Part shown: piece by piece, positions 42,924 to 55,825 of the stretch | Position numbering within the stretch: position 1 is the first letter of the stretch | Layout of the letters: the number at the start of each line of letters is the position of its first letter | NCBI GenBank assembly: GCA_951217055.1 | Contig: OX578280.1 | Span: 16,035,394 to 16,099,393 of the forward strand | Reading direction: 5' to 3' | Length of the DNA: 64,000 nucleotides | DNA from: Gerris lacustris | Lineage: Eukaryota; Arthropoda; Insecta; Hemiptera; Gerridae | The notes under the pieces: generated by a model | Told to the model about the DNA's origin: nothing | Seen by the model: only the letters and a program-made list of their open reading frames with translations | Databases searched by the model: none | Position numbers and translations under genes: made by a program

Positions 42924-43509
42924 TTAAAGGATAAAGTTTACAAAAATAATTATTTCTTTAAGTGACTACATTAATAAACAGACTCATTATACAGTTAGAT
43001 CACTGGTCTCATTATAACTTATTTTAATTGCATGTTATTTTTTGTTTCAAACATTTGCATGAAGAGATTCACTTCTCTAAATTGGACACTAGAGAGAACG
43101 TAATTATCCCTTACTAAGAAGAATGAAACAGGGGTTTCAAATAAGAGAAAATGTTATTATTTGCTGAATGTAAGTTATTTTGTTTCGGCAAAGATTAAAA
43201 CTGAGTGATAATCATTTCAATAAAAATTATGAACAATTATATAATAGATTAACCATAATGAAATTCTAGGTTTTATGGTGCTAACTTTGGATCAATTGTA
43301 GTTAATTTTCTGTTTTCCTCCAAATACTAAGAGCATTGTAACGTGTGTACATGTTGCTCAATGGAGTGACAATATTAACCGAATGAATATCCTCCAAAGA
43401 TCGGCAACCACTGATTCTCAGTCAACACCTTATGATCTAGAATTTTTTTATGTCCCCCCAGTTTCCGCAGCAGGGAGCATAATTAAGCATACTATTAATC
43501 ACATTATAA

Positions 43510-44395
43510 TTTTAAAAATAGGTCCGAGACAACTCAGATAAACTTTCTCATACACGAGTTCAGATTACTTAGCCCAGTGTTTTCCATTTATTAGTTTTGT
43601 GTTTTCGTAGGTGCGTTTAATTATTATTGAACATTTTATCAAAATTTATCATAAAAATAACTTCTCTCCAGTGGGGAATTGAACCTGGCCTCTATCTAAC
43701 CCTTAGTGGCACGGCTGTAATGGATAAACAATAAGGTGCCCATGCATTTTTCAAACCATAAATACGTCAAATCCAGATTATCTAAATTGCATTTTGGAAA
43801 TGTTGAACTAATAAGTCAACTAACATATTATATATTTATTTCTCAATGATATGTTTAATAATAAAAATAAAATTACTTTTAAAAAAATCTGTTTCCTCTC
43901 ATGGCAGTAATCTTTTGATAATTGATTGACTCCTTCAGGCTTACAACCTTATTAATTATTAGTCGTATAAGTCCTAAGATAATTCCTCACCCTCACAACC
44001 ATCATCCTAATTTCACACAAAACCGACAAATATTAATCGGGCGGTACAATTTCTTTACCGGACATGGTGTCCGGTAAAGAATTTTTTAATCATAAATGTC
44101 AGAACTGATTTTCGAGAAATAATTATTTTTCAGAGTTTTTGGAGGGTAATGCCCCCAAATTTCGAGCTAATATTCAATTCTCGATTTCGCCTTGGGGTAT
44201 GATTTTTCAGAATGTATGCCAAAATTTTGTCAAAATCGCCCAGTAGTTTATGCTCCACGTGTGTGCACAGCCGACAGATACATTTTTTAAAAGACACTTT
44301 TTTTGGCTCAGGGAGACCTCAAAACGTGTAAACCTACCATAATCTCAAAATCAAATTCTCATACCATCACAATACTTTCTCAAATGAGAAAGTAA
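43510..44395 (+). repeat. Dispersed repeat (family E), interrupted
   Basis: Starts GTCCGAGACAACTCAGATAA and ends ACAATACTTTCTCAAATGAG. Its middle (43698-44070) is a truncated copy of the piggyBac-like element annotated at 44657-45256. Confidence 0.6.
43698..44070 (+). mobile_element. Truncated copy of the piggyBac-like element
   Basis: Begins AACCCTTAGTGGCACGGCT, like the intact copy, and runs parallel to it through AACCATAAAT, ATCCAGATTATCTA and GTTGAACTAA to GGACATGGTG, then stops. The right end is missing. Confidence 0.6.
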
Positions 44396-44429
44396 AAATT
44401 AGTTTGTACTACTGGTTTAGTATTTTAGT

Positions 44430-44634
44430 TCAGTCGATAGCTTGCATAAAAGTGTCTGACTAAAGTCACACTAGAATTTTGTGTATAAGTTAATCTTTTA
44501 GAGCCCTTTAAGAATATGTGGTCTGCTAAATTTTCCAATAAGACATAGCTTGGCCATAGGCAGTTAAAAGAAAAAACAGATCGGTGGAGCATGTCACATA
44601 GAAAGGGGAACTTTTATGCACACTATCTCCTATA
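44430..44634. mobile_element. Internally deleted mariner-like MITE
   Basis: Shortened relative of 39159-39764: AGTGTCTGACTAAAGTCACA, TAGAATTTTGTGTATAAGTT and CATAGCTTGGCCATAGGCAG, ending ATGCACACTATCTCCTATAC. Most of the right half is deleted. Confidence 0.6.
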
Positions 44635-44656
44635 CTATTTGAGATTTTTTTTTTAA

Positions 44657-45256
44657 CCCTTCGTGGCACGGCTACAGTGGACAAACAAAGAGGCACGGGC
44701 GACGCACTTTATGCGCCAATGCATTTTTCAAACCATAAATTGGATAAATCCAGATTATCTAGATTGTGTTTTGGAAATGTTGAACTAAAAAGTCGATTGA
44801 TGTATTACATATTTATTCTTCAATGATATCTTTAATTATAAAAATAAAAATTACTATAAAAAAATCAGTAATTACTCCTTCAGCGTTCTGACTTAGTATC
44901 TGGCTTTCAACCTTAATTATCAACCCTATTTATTATTATTAGTTGTCAAAGTCCTAAGATAACTCCTCACAACCATCATCCTAATCCGACAACTCATGCA
45001 AAACCGAAAAAATATTGATCGGATAATTTTTCTATACTGGACATGGTGGCATGGGCGCATACAGCACACCAAGATAAATAAACACGGCAAAACAATGCAG
45101 GACGAAGCAATAATCAAAGCAGACTGTTTCATCTGTTTTAGGGGTCTCTAGTGGTAGGGTAAATTGAGGTTTTATTATTCTCGCATCGTGAATCTGTGAT
45201 TTGCAGAAACTTTTTTACTCGTGGTGCACTCCATGCGCCACCCGTGTCTTGAAGGG
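44657..45256. mobile_element. PiggyBac-like non-autonomous element (600 bp)
   Basis: Starts CCCTTCGTGGCACGG and ends CCGTGTCTTGAAGGG, with TTAA on each side (44653-44656, 45257-45260). TTAA duplication with CCCT...AGGG ends is the hallmark of the piggyBac superfamily. Short ORFs inside (60-68 codons, minus) show no transposase motif. Confidence 0.82.
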
Positions 45257-45269
45257 TTAATATTTGAAT

Positions 45270-48200
45270 AAATTTCATTAAATTTTTAAAGTGTCCATTA
45301 AGAGAAGTTATCTCAAACACAATGTATGGTTTTATTTTTTGCGATACAATTTTTATTTTTACATTTTACTTTTCTTAAAAATTACATTTACAATTATAAA
45401 TTTATAATAGATATTGTTTTAATTTATTTATTTTACAGAGTAAAGGATAATCATAACAACTCATTAATTTTCTGTTCATCAGTTGAGACTGTTTAAAAAA
45501 AAACGACCATCTCCTGAAGAAAAAAAAACCTACTATCTACCTTTACAAATAGAAGAAGACTTCATTTTTTCCCTAATATTTAAACTATTAAACATTTTTT
45601 TAATTTAAAATGGTGCAAAGGTTTTTTTTTACTCTGAATTTTTCTGTTTCAAAAAACTTAATTCTTTTATATATACCTATAACTTTTAGTCTATTAGTCT
45701 TTTTTTACTAGTCTTTATTATTATTTTGTCTTTAACAAAAAAAAAAAAATTTTGACTGCTAATAAATTGTATTTATTTTTTTTTCTTAATTAATATTTAA
45801 TTCTTGTATTCAAAATAAATATAATAATTAATCGAATGCACTATTCATAAAAATTGAATGAATTTTTTTTTTTTATATTCCAAGTGAAGTTATTACAATT
45901 ATGAAATGTAATACAAGACGTTATTTTGATTTTTTTTTTGTAATTAATAAAAAAGAAAAGTTCATCTAATTAACCTGGAAATAGTAAACTAAAAAGTCAA
46001 TTGATCTTGTTTTTTTTGTACAATTATATTTATTACTATCAAAGAACAATTGTTCAATTCTATTATATGGATTAGCAGTAGTGTATTCTGATGGTTTTTT
46101 TTTTTATTTATTTTTAAATTAATTTTTCACTTGTTATATATAAAATAAATCACAGAGTATTTCCTAACGACATTATCACAAAATTTGATATTCTTTAATT
46201 ATTTTTTAAATATTATAATTGATATAAGGTAATGCTCATAATGTGTCAAAAAAAAGTGCTTAAATGTGCAAAGGAAAGATATTGTGATCGCAAAAAAAAA
46301 TCATAACTTTTTATTTAACAAGTTCTTAAATAAATAAATAATAATAATAAAACAACTGTCATTTGACTAATGTGCACACCCAATTTTTTTAAAATTTATT
46401 TATTTAATTAAGTAATATGTGGAACAAAAGAGTATGTAGCGATGGATGATATTATTTGAGTGTTCGCCATTTTGACCCTTTTTTCAAAAAGAATGGTGAA
46501 ATAATCGCTATTTAAAGGCTCATTATATAATTTCACTTTTAAGAAATGTATATTTGATTTCGCATATTCTATTTTTTTTTTTTTTTATTATATATTTTGT
46601 AAATTGTAATTTAAGTCAAATGACAAATAAATATTGGCCGACTTATTAGGCCGTGTGAACCAGTGCACTTTTCTTTATGTATTTATATGTATAAATGAAA
46701 TGGAGTGAGAGTTTAAATCATAAATAATTATTCTTTGTACATACTTTTATTGATTTCTTAAAAAAAATTAAAAACAATCGCACCTGAAATATATGTTCAA
46801 TCAAATAAATTATAAAAATTATAACAATTTTATTTTTTTCACAACTAACCGAGAAGATACTTTCATAATAAATTGCACAATAACACTTTTATGCATTTCA
46901 AAGAAAAATAAATAAATGAACTTGAAACGATACAATTAGATCACTTATGTTACGTAGCATTTAACGTTGATTGGTTCCAGGAGATAAGCAACATGGCTTT
47001 GATATATCCTATGATAAGATTGGTTTTTCAAACATAGTTTTAAATATATACGATACTTTCTTGCATTTTATTAGAATTTGAATATTGCATCCAGAAACTT
47101 AATGGATTCGGTGAAAAGATTAAGAGATTAAAGTAAAACATATCAACTGAAATTTAGAATTTATGTTTTTGATGTAGCTGTTACAATCAAGCAAGTTAAG
47201 GACTTTAGTAACGTAATTGAAGCAAGTTAGTAATACATTAAGCTGTCGCAGAACAGCCTGTGGAAGGCTTAAAACCTACCAAAAGCAAGTTAGCCTCTAA
47301 AAGTTAGCTATGTGGAATTATTAAAACTTTTTCTGCAAAGACCTTGACTGTTGTTTACACCAAAGATAAACAGTTAAAAATATTTAGATGGATCTTAGGT
47401 TGGGACAATACAAAGTAGGTATTATTTATTAACCTCTAAAAACGTTGAAATAGTCAGGGTTATAGAAATCCTCTAATATTCCGTAATAAATAACAAATTA
47501 AGGGAATTCTTCAGAAATGATCATTGCACTCTGGGATCGTTCTGTTATATTTATTAGAAGAGGCCCTCTATCCTATGATTATGCTGTTTAGAAAAAAATA
47601 ACATAATCTCCCACGGATCTCAATGAAAATTTTAACTTTCTTTCCATTTTTTTTCATCAATATTAATTCTATCTTAAAACTAATAAATCTATCCAAAAAC
47701 AAAAATTATAGTTAACCCAAAACCCGATCTACGATGTTGCTAAAAGGTATTCATAGTTAAAAATATTATTTTTTACTCCACACTCTCACTCTATTAAGGT
47801 ATTATATTTATAAAATTATATTTATTGTATATAATTACTCTAATTTATTGATGTGATATATTTAAGAGTTTATATTATATTAATTACTAATTTAAAAAAA
47901 AAATAAAATAAAAATAAAATAAAATTATTTACCAAAGGTTTTTTAAAAAAATGTATAATTTATTAAGTGTTGTATAAAGGTTTTAATATTTTGATAAAAT
48001 ATTAATACTGATATTAAATTTAGTCTTTGTGTATTGTAAGTTGTACAGAATATTTAAAACAAAGATTTTTTACATTTTAGTTTAAACATTTTTCATTTAA
48101 ATTATTAATTCTTAATAAAAATAAAGGGTTTTTTTAAAAATAATTTGAGTGACTAAATGAAAGAAATAATTATTATGATGTTTAAAAAATTAATAATCAT

Positions 48201-51200
48201 TATTGCATTGAATTATTATAATGTGTTCAATAATATATTATTTTCCTTCCTTAAAAAACTAATATCCCTTTATTTTTTATTAAGATAAAAAATATTTTCA
48301 TATATATATTATGTATATTTGTTACGTGTTGTTTGACAGTTTGTAAAAAATAATAATACTCATTTTGTTTTCCTTTTAAAAGTAATTTTAATTCTATTAT
48401 TTTTTTTTTTTTTTAACTTGAAAGTAATGTCAATTTTTATTTTTGAATTACAAAAAAGTAAATATATTATAAACATAATAATATTGAAAGTGATATTTCA
48501 AGTAAATTAATTAAAAAAGCTTGGAAAAAATTTATATTATTTTATTTTTAATTTTTAAAGATTTTTTTAAATTTTATTTGTAATATTTGCAAGTAAAAAG
48601 AATTTAAGAAAACAAGCAAAAATATTGTCCGCTTGTTTTTTGGGGGGCAATTGATACCCTATTAAGCTACATTGAGAAACATATAAATTAAGGTAATATG
48701 GTGACATTTTGCTGAACGAGGAATAACAGTTTAAGGTTCCATAGCTGATGTATTCAATTATTTGTAATTGTACAAGAAAAAATGCTGACCTCAGCGTCTG
48801 GCTATAGTGACTCTTATTCTACTTAAGTAGATACAAGTGTCCAAATACATATTTGGTTTTTATTCCCAATATAGGTAGGAAATATTCTACCCAATGTTCT
48901 CATACATAGCTATCCTCTCATAATAATGAAAATAATCAAGATATTGATAGATTATAGCTACATGAACATGAATTAAAAATTAAGATTTGAAAACTTAAAT
49001 AAATAGCCGACAGCTGATGTAAGGGGGAAATGAGGAAGGAAGTTGCCTGGGTTGAGGTAGGTTAAGGTCACAGGAGCCAGCCTTTGGGGTCATAAGCAAA
49101 AGATGCTGACCTCAGCGTCTGGCTATAGTGCCATCTATTCTACTACTAATAATTGAATTAACACATGTGTAAAAATTAAAAATGTCATCAATAACCTAAT
49201 TGTGAATTGTGAGGTAAAATAAAAAAGTTACTAACAAGAAAAAATGAGCTATGGGGACCTTCTGATTTCACCTATGCATCATGTAGAAGTCCTTTTAATA
49301 GTTTAAAAAAAAACTAAAGCCCTATTTTTTATTTTAAATCTTTATTATTTAGTAAAATAAGTAATAAAAAAACAAAAATATGAAGGACTTGGAATGATAC
49401 TAAACGAAGTCTGTTCTTTAAAGGAAGACAATTAAAAAATATATTGATGATTTTAAAAACATAAAAATCACGATAAAGCTCGAATAAAAGGTATAAATAA
49501 TACCAATATTTAATTTATTTTTGTGGAATTTATCTTGAAGAATATCATGTTGTTAATATCAAAGCATTAAATAACAATTATTGAATTATTATTAAAGAGA
49601 GTAGATGTTTTACTCTTACAATTGCGATATTTCAATTAAAACCGAATCAATTATTGTCTTCTTTTAAAAATTGACAAGACTTAGAAACAGAAAAGACGGA
49701 ATGTGTCGGGGTCCAAAAAACTTAACGTACAAAACTTTTTTTTTGTAATATCATTGACAAAAAAAAAATTAAATGCATAAAAATGATATTTTTTCATTGG
49801 GGTGGTGGATAATATTTTTTAATTTATACATAGCTTTGAATAAAAATTAAAAAAAGTGAGAAAATTAAAAAAATCTTTAGATAATAATGTTGATAAAACT
49901 TACATTTGTGAAATTAGATTATCTCTACTGGCTTAATATATATTTTTTTTTAATGCCACAGAGATAAATTAAAAATGTAAAAAAAGTATTGAATTTTTAA
50001 AACTAAAGTTAATGAGCTGGTACTATTATTTTAATATGATAAGGGACTGAAATTATCAGCAATGCTGTTTATGATAGCTAATAATATCACTATTCAATCA
50101 TTCACAATATGCATATTATTAGAAAATAATCATTAAGTCCATCTTCTGTCCATTTTCCAACTGACATCTTAAAATGACTGATTCTGTCTCTCTTTTTAAT
50201 GGAAGTGGTAAAATATATGCTATATTAGCACATTATGAGGGTCAGTGCATCGAACAATGTGTCTTTTTCTGAAACCCTCAGTATAAAATTAAATTTTTCA
50301 TTAAGTATACTAGCAACCAAAACTGACAATTTCCAACGTTACTTTTAGGGCAAAAATTTGATATGTAAAATTATGTTAATATAGTAAACACCCTAAAAAA
50401 TATAAAAATTAGTAAGCTTCTTTTGGAGCAATTGCTAAGAATGTATGTTAAGAAAAAGGACTAGCTCTTAGATGGTAATCTACACCGATCAATACTAGTT
50501 CATTAAAGAAATCTAGAAATTCATACTGATTTCATTATGTACTAGCTCTACAACTATTAACATACTAGATCTTGACTTTGAAATAACTTAGATCTTAAAT
50601 GACTTAAACTAAAATATATAATATATAAGCTCTTTGTAATGGATCTATGTTTTTCAAAAGTAGATTTATTATTAAGTCTACAAAAAGAAAAAAATTAATT
50701 AAATATAAGAATATAATTATATTTCTTGTTATAAATGTAAAAAAAAACAAAATATATATAGACATGAATATATTTCTTGGTAGACTGTGTCGCTAGTGTT
50801 GAAAAAAAAGCTTCTTATCTATTTTTATTTATTAAATTTTTTTTTATCTTTAACTTTAGTTTTAACCACCGATTTAATTTATATTTGAAGAAAATAAATT
50901 TTTCTATGGTCTAACCAAATATTGTGCATATATGTGTATTCATTCATTTTTTTTCTTATTAGTTTATTCTGTCGTTTTTTCCCTTAAATTTAGTTTTGCT
51001 AACTGAATGTTTTTTTTTTGTATGTGACAAAAAATAGATTAAAAAAAAAAAATGTAATTATTAAATTAATATACTGTATGTATTTAAAAATATTAATATA
51101 AAGAAAAATGAATGTATGAAAAAATAAAAAAGTAATAATATTTTTATCTCTAGCAAAACTAAAACTTAAGTAATAATGAGAATGTTATAACAAAGTGCAA

Positions 51201-51360
51201 TCTTTCTTTTGGTTTGATAACAGTTTGACAAATAAAACAAATTTACTTAATAGGTGACGCAGTAATGGTCGACTTTTTACATGGTGTCACACATAGTATG
51301 GTGTATTCTATTCTCAAATAGCAGTTTGTTTTGAGAATTAAGAAAGAAAATTGATTATTA
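45270..51360. other. 6-kb extremely AT-rich stretch, almost no elements
   Basis: Long A, T and TTTATTT-type runs with no ORF of note. The one repeat seen is a pair of GCTGACCTCAGCGTCTGGCT copies at 48783 and 49105. A good splice acceptor (TTTATTTATTTTACAG) stands at 45438, followed by AGTAAAGGATAATCATAACA. Spacer sequence or a long untranslated region are both possible. Confidence 0.45.
48660..49145 (+). repeat. Direct repeat pair, GCTGACCTCAGCGTCTGGC
   Basis: AAAATGCTGACCTCAGCGTC and AAAGATGCTGACCTCAGCGT, both followed by TGGCTATAGTG and ATTCTACT, about 320 bp apart in the same orientation. Origin unknown. Confidence 0.6.
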
Positions 51361-51368
51361 TCAAGCGC

Positions 51369-51445
51369 AGTCATTGTTTAGCCAATGGGAGTCGTTGTTT
51401 GGGCAATGAGAGTCGTTGTTTAGCCAATGGGAGTCATTGTTTAAC
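51369..51445 (+). repeat. 21-bp tandem repeat with CCAAT boxes, 3.7 copies
   Basis: Units at 51369, 51390, 51411 and 51432 (partial), each AGTCRTTGTTTAGCCAATGGG with small changes. The second unit has GGGCAATGAG in place of GCCAATGGG. The period is exactly 21 bp. Confidence 0.85.
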
Positions 51446-52141
51446 CTAAATCAACGATTGAAGTTTTAAATTGGCATAATTTATCAAATACATTCTTTAT
51501 TTGATTAAATAATTTTCATTGACGAATAACAATTGTCTAATCGTAAGATAGTAAATTTTCATTGGTTTGACCCAACAATTAAGTCATCTGTCATGTAAAA
51601 TATTTTATTCGACAAACTATAATTATAATAATAAAAATTTGTTTTAGAGGTTGTCAAAAAGTATAATTTTTATTTTATTATTTAAAAAAAAAATTATTTA
51701 ATAAAAAAAACAACAGGAAATAAGGTAAATAAAAATTATTATTACGTCAATACAAACTATTAAATAAAAAAAAATATAAAAAAATACTCTCACATGATTG
51801 TGAAACATTATAATATTTGATTTATTAAAATAAAGAAACATATAAAACGATTTAATAATACTTATTAGTTGGTTTAAATTACTAAATTTATAATTATAAA
51901 AATAATATACTTATACTTATTTTTAAAATAATACGAATACGTGTAATCTTCTCTGAAAATCGATGTGATGTGTGCTTAAGTAAAAGCTTCATCAATTCCT
52001 CAGAAGTTTCACTCTTAATTAAACTCATATATTGTTTCTTTTTTTTTGTTTTTTTTTGTAATAATGGAAATAAAAATATTTAAAACTTTGGTACATTACC
52101 CATTTATTAGGTATGGTTTGATTTGAAAAACAGAGTATTGT

Positions 52142-52460
52142 AAATACAGTAGAACCCCACAAAAATTGATTAATATGGGCTGAAGGTTGCCCGATATTAT
52201 GGAAGTCCGCCATATAATGAATAATTATTTATTATTAATTTTAGTAAAGGGTGTACGTCAATGAAAGTACAGTAATTAATTAGAAAAAGGTGTTTATTAT
52301 ACATAAAATAAAAGATAGTCTTAATCACCGGTTTAATAAGCCATTTTTGATGAATACTAACAAAACAGAACCAATGTGGACGCGTCGAATGCTGGGTTCT
52401 AGGGTAGGGCAGCAAATCGTGAAATTTTATAGAAGACTCTTCTGATAATGCTGTCAAACA
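52142..52460 (+). repeat. Possible pogo-like remnant
   Basis: ATACAGTAGAACCCCACAAAAATT resembles pogo-type ends. The body has GAAGGTTGCCCGATATTATG and GGACGCGTCGAATGCTGGGT. The matching right end was not found. The minus-strand ORF is not convincing. Confidence 0.35.
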
Positions 52461-52470
52461 GGCAATGCTA

Positions 52471-52835
52471 TTATGCCTAGAATTTTCCTATTCTAGTAAT
52501 GCGTAATAATAATAAAAAAAATTGTATTATTTACTACGTAATTAATTAGTAGTAATCAATTCAATGAACACAACATTCTTGTCAAAGTTCTTGATAACAA
52601 TATAAAATTCTTTCATAACAATATATATAAAAATGGTGATTGCACATTATCCAGTTGCTGAACTAAATGAAGTTTTGCCTTTTTACGAGGTAGGCCACAG
52701 TGTAAAATTAAATATTTTAGTATTTCAGAGGAGGTTAAGGGTTGAAGTTATGTTGCTGTGCTGGTGGATATGGGTTCATGCTAGATATTCCTCCCATGCT
52801 ATTAGCTTGCCCATCCCTGTTATTGTAATAGAAAA
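52471..52835 (-). pseudogene. Broken duplicate of the RGG-protein last exon
   Basis: Matches 58910-59275, the last exon and 3' flank of the minus-strand gene. Reading minus, it encodes GQANSMGGISSMNPYPPAQQ then HNFNP and stops at TAA, where the intact gene has TAT (Tyr). Homology continues through the 3' flank (GAAGTTTTGCCTTTTTACGAGGTAGG on plus, shared in part). It ends at about 52833, so the Gly-rich upstream part of the exon is missing. A segmental duplication is likelier than retroposition, since no poly-A or exon junction is seen. Confidence 0.78.
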
Positions 52836-52883
52836 AATGAAAATCTAACCATTCCTTCATGGGTAATATACAAAGCTTTAACG

Positions 52884-52969
52884 AATAAAAACAAATGCAT
52901 TTAACATTTAAGTAGACACTGCCGTTAATAAAAACAAATGCATTTAACATTTAAGTAGACACTGCCGTT
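52884..52969 (+). repeat. 43-bp tandem duplication
   Basis: AATAAAAACAAATGCATTTA through GTAGACACTGCCGTT occurs twice head to tail, 52884-52926 and 52927-52969, apparently identical, so recent. Confidence 0.9.
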
Positions 52970-53865
52970 ACTTAAGGAACAGAAAACAAGAAAATATTTC
53001 TTTAAAATAATAATATAAATTTAACAAATAAATTGGAAGTGAAAAAATATATAAAATATGTTGTTTTTTTTAAAAAAAAATATTGACTTTTTTTTTGTAA
53101 TTTTAAGGGTGCAATTATAATTAACCAAATAAATATAAATATAAAATTAAATTTAAAAAAAAAATGAAAAGGTACTACTTGTAAAACTGTCCATTAATTA
53201 AAAATGTATGCATTTCATTTTTCATTTTTTCGTTTCCTAAAAAATATAAAAACTAAAGAAAAAAAATCAAAATTATTTTTAATGCACAAATTTTTCATAC
53301 CTTTTTAGAGGAAAGAAAAGAACATTCTAGGTTGTAACAAAAATACTGCTTTTAACTTTTAATAAACTTAAAGTGGAAAAATAAAGGTACATTTTAATGT
53401 TAAAAAATATATTAAGATTTAAAAAAAAAGCTATTTTGAACGGGTGTAATTAAAACATTTTTATTTAAAAAAAAAAACATTGTACGAGTAAACCAATTAT
53501 AAGGAAACATTAAAACTTTTATGGTTGTTTAAATAATTATAGAACAAAGTATAACAAAAAAAAAATTAATCGTAACAAAAAGCTAACAGAAAAAGAAAAG
53601 AAATTTTTTAAAAAAATCAAGATTACTCAGTAGTTTTTAGGTTGTCATATTTGTCCTTAGAGTTTTTAATATTCTTCATAATAAATTATTGGTTTAAAAA
53701 AAAAAAGTTGTGTTAATTTTATATTTTATTTTAGCCTTAAAAATGATTTTTAAGATAATGTGTGAGAAATAATAATAAGATATTTTCTGCAAGTGAGTGC
53801 ATGAGTCAAGGAGGAAATTGTGGCCTTATGTTCCTTCTGAGGAATAGAGCATTGCCGGTATTATT

Positions 53866-54028
53866 AGGTTACTCCCCTGTTAGACAAAGGGATGTTTAGT
53901 CCAATGGACTTTGGAACAAAGAAATATCACACTTCTGTTTTTATAAGGGGAGTAACAGTCTAAAGAAGAACATTCCGTACACTTTCTTTAGATGGTTACT
54001 CCCCTGTTTTTTTTTATAATGGGAAGTG
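53866..54028. mobile_element. Foldback MITE, TTCTTTAGATTGTTACTCC family, copy 4 (partial)
   Basis: Contains GGTTACTCCCCTGTTAGACA, AAAGAAATATCACACTTCTG, AGTAACAGTCTAAAGAAGAA and a degraded right arm GATGGTTACTCCCC. Confidence 0.65.
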
Positions 54029-54109
54029 TCGCATTGTCTGCAAATACAGTCAGACCTACTTATAACAAACTTCAGTACAACAAAAATATCTATATAATCA
54101 ATTTTTTTT

Positions 54110-54643
54110 TAAGTTTTTGGTAGTTTTCATACTATGGAAAGATTAAATTTTACTTTAAATCAAATTATAATTATCAATAACTACGGGAGACATACAGAGA
54201 AAAATAGACCCCCACACCAGGATTCGAACCACGGGTCCTCCTATTAATCTGAGCTTTTACCAACTGAGCTATACGGGAGAATGATTTTTTTCTGTAGATA
54301 CAAATTCCCCGAATCCAAGCTTTCAATCTTATTCTACAAATCTAGAGAGCCAAATATTCACGGCAATAGAACTAGACCGAGAATTAACGATTATAATTAT
54401 AAAGTACTCAATTAGTACCTGTACCTAGTACAATCTATTAGAAATTCAAATTTTTATGTTTTTGGTAGTATTCATACTAAGGAAAGATTAAATTTTACTT
54501 TAAATCAAATTATAATTATCAATAACTACGGGAGACATACAGAGAAAAATAGACCCCCCACCGGGACTCGAACCACGGGCCTATTTTTCTCTGTATGTCT
54601 CCCGTAGTTATTGATAATTATAATTTGATTTAAAGTAAAATAT
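54110..54643 (-). mobile_element. tRNA-like SINE, two direct copies plus an inverted piece
   Basis: On minus, the region ending at 54283 begins TCTCCCGTATAGCTCAGTTG then GTAAAAGCTC (A box) and carries GTGGTTCGAATCCTGG (B box), then AGACATACAGAG-complement sequence. The body from the B box outward recurs at 54462-54585 (same orientation, tRNA head missing). The first 60 bases of the body recur inverted at 54583-54643, making a hairpin. The anticodon arm does not fold, so this is a SINE, not a tRNA gene. Confidence 0.65.
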
Positions 54644-55229
54644 TTTTCATGTTTTCTCGAATTTTCCACATAAAATGTGTTTAAAAAACAAAAATAACTT
54701 CTCTACGATCAAAATTCATAGGAATGAGAATCCGACTGACAAACTTTCTGTGAATTAATATTGGCGGTGTTTTTGCATTCCTTTATTTCCTTAGAAACAT
54801 TTTTAGGAGTTCCTTGCTCTAGCACTTAAATAATTTTAGGACATTCTACCTCCATAAGTTTATAGAATCAGAATCATCTTTGCGCAGTACCTATAGAGAA
54901 ATCTCATAGTCTCTGTTTAGAATTAGTTCCTAATATTTATAAAGCTCTTAACTTTTTAGTGTAATTTACTCACTGTGCAAATGTCTGAAAGAAAATCATC
55001 ACTTTCAGAAAAAATCTATTCAAAGACGGAGATAAAGGAATGAAGAACTAAGAAGTATCCCGTAAATATTAAATCAGTCTTTAGTGTCTATAATTTTGAA
55101 TAACTGGGATTCAATATTTAAACTATATAACGAAACAAGAGGAGATTTTTTAAAAAATGTCTAGATTAGGTAAGAATGAAGACTTAGACAAAGCAGTCCT
55201 GCAATGATTTTTATAAACTAAACTTTTGC

Positions 55230-55480
55230 TTCCGAGTTGACCGAAGGTAACGGAAGCTATTAGATTGTTCTGAAAAACAAACAATTTTTATGTCTCAGAT
55301 TTCAAATATTTCAAGACAGAAATCCGTTTCAAATAACAGGAAACATTTCGTTCAAACCTTCTGCGCCCATTTCTTTCCCTTCCATATGCACAAAAACTTA
55401 TTTACACCTACATATTCAGAAGCATCATTTGATTTTTATGAAATTTGGATGTTTTGTCGCAAGTAGTACTAACCTTGAGT
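55230..55480 (+). repeat. Dispersed repeat (family D), copy
   Basis: GACCGAAGGTAACGGAAGCT, AATTTGGATGTTTTGTCGCA; compare 14305-14680. Confidence 0.55.
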
Positions 55481-55825
55481 GACTATATGCGGGTTTAGTA
55501 TACCCCATAATTTATAATAAATTGCAATTTATCCTCCTTTCAACACTCTAATTTCAATTTCTAACCTCATATTTAATATTAAAATCCTATAAGATAACAC
55601 CTAAAAAATTACATAGAGGCTGTAAAACTTAAAAAAAAAACTCAGACCTCAATGTATTAGGTTTTAGATTACTTGTAGTAATCAGTACAAAACAATGTCA
55701 CCTAAGTAAATAGTGTGGCACTTAGCTTCCTCGCGTACTATTTCGTATACTTTCATGATTTTATAACTTATTATTGTTAAATTTATTTAATTTTCCCCAG
55801 TTTTTTAAATCTGTCAAAATTTGAT

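Noticed and set aside
45439..45500. Alternative last coding exon of otopetrin after the acceptor at 45438
   Set aside because: Joined in phase 0 it gives three residues and a stop, losing TM12; at most a non-coding exon.
54200..54290. Functional tRNA gene on minus
   Set aside because: D arm and T loop are recognisable, but the anticodon stem and acceptor stem do not pair and the unit is repeated as a SINE body.
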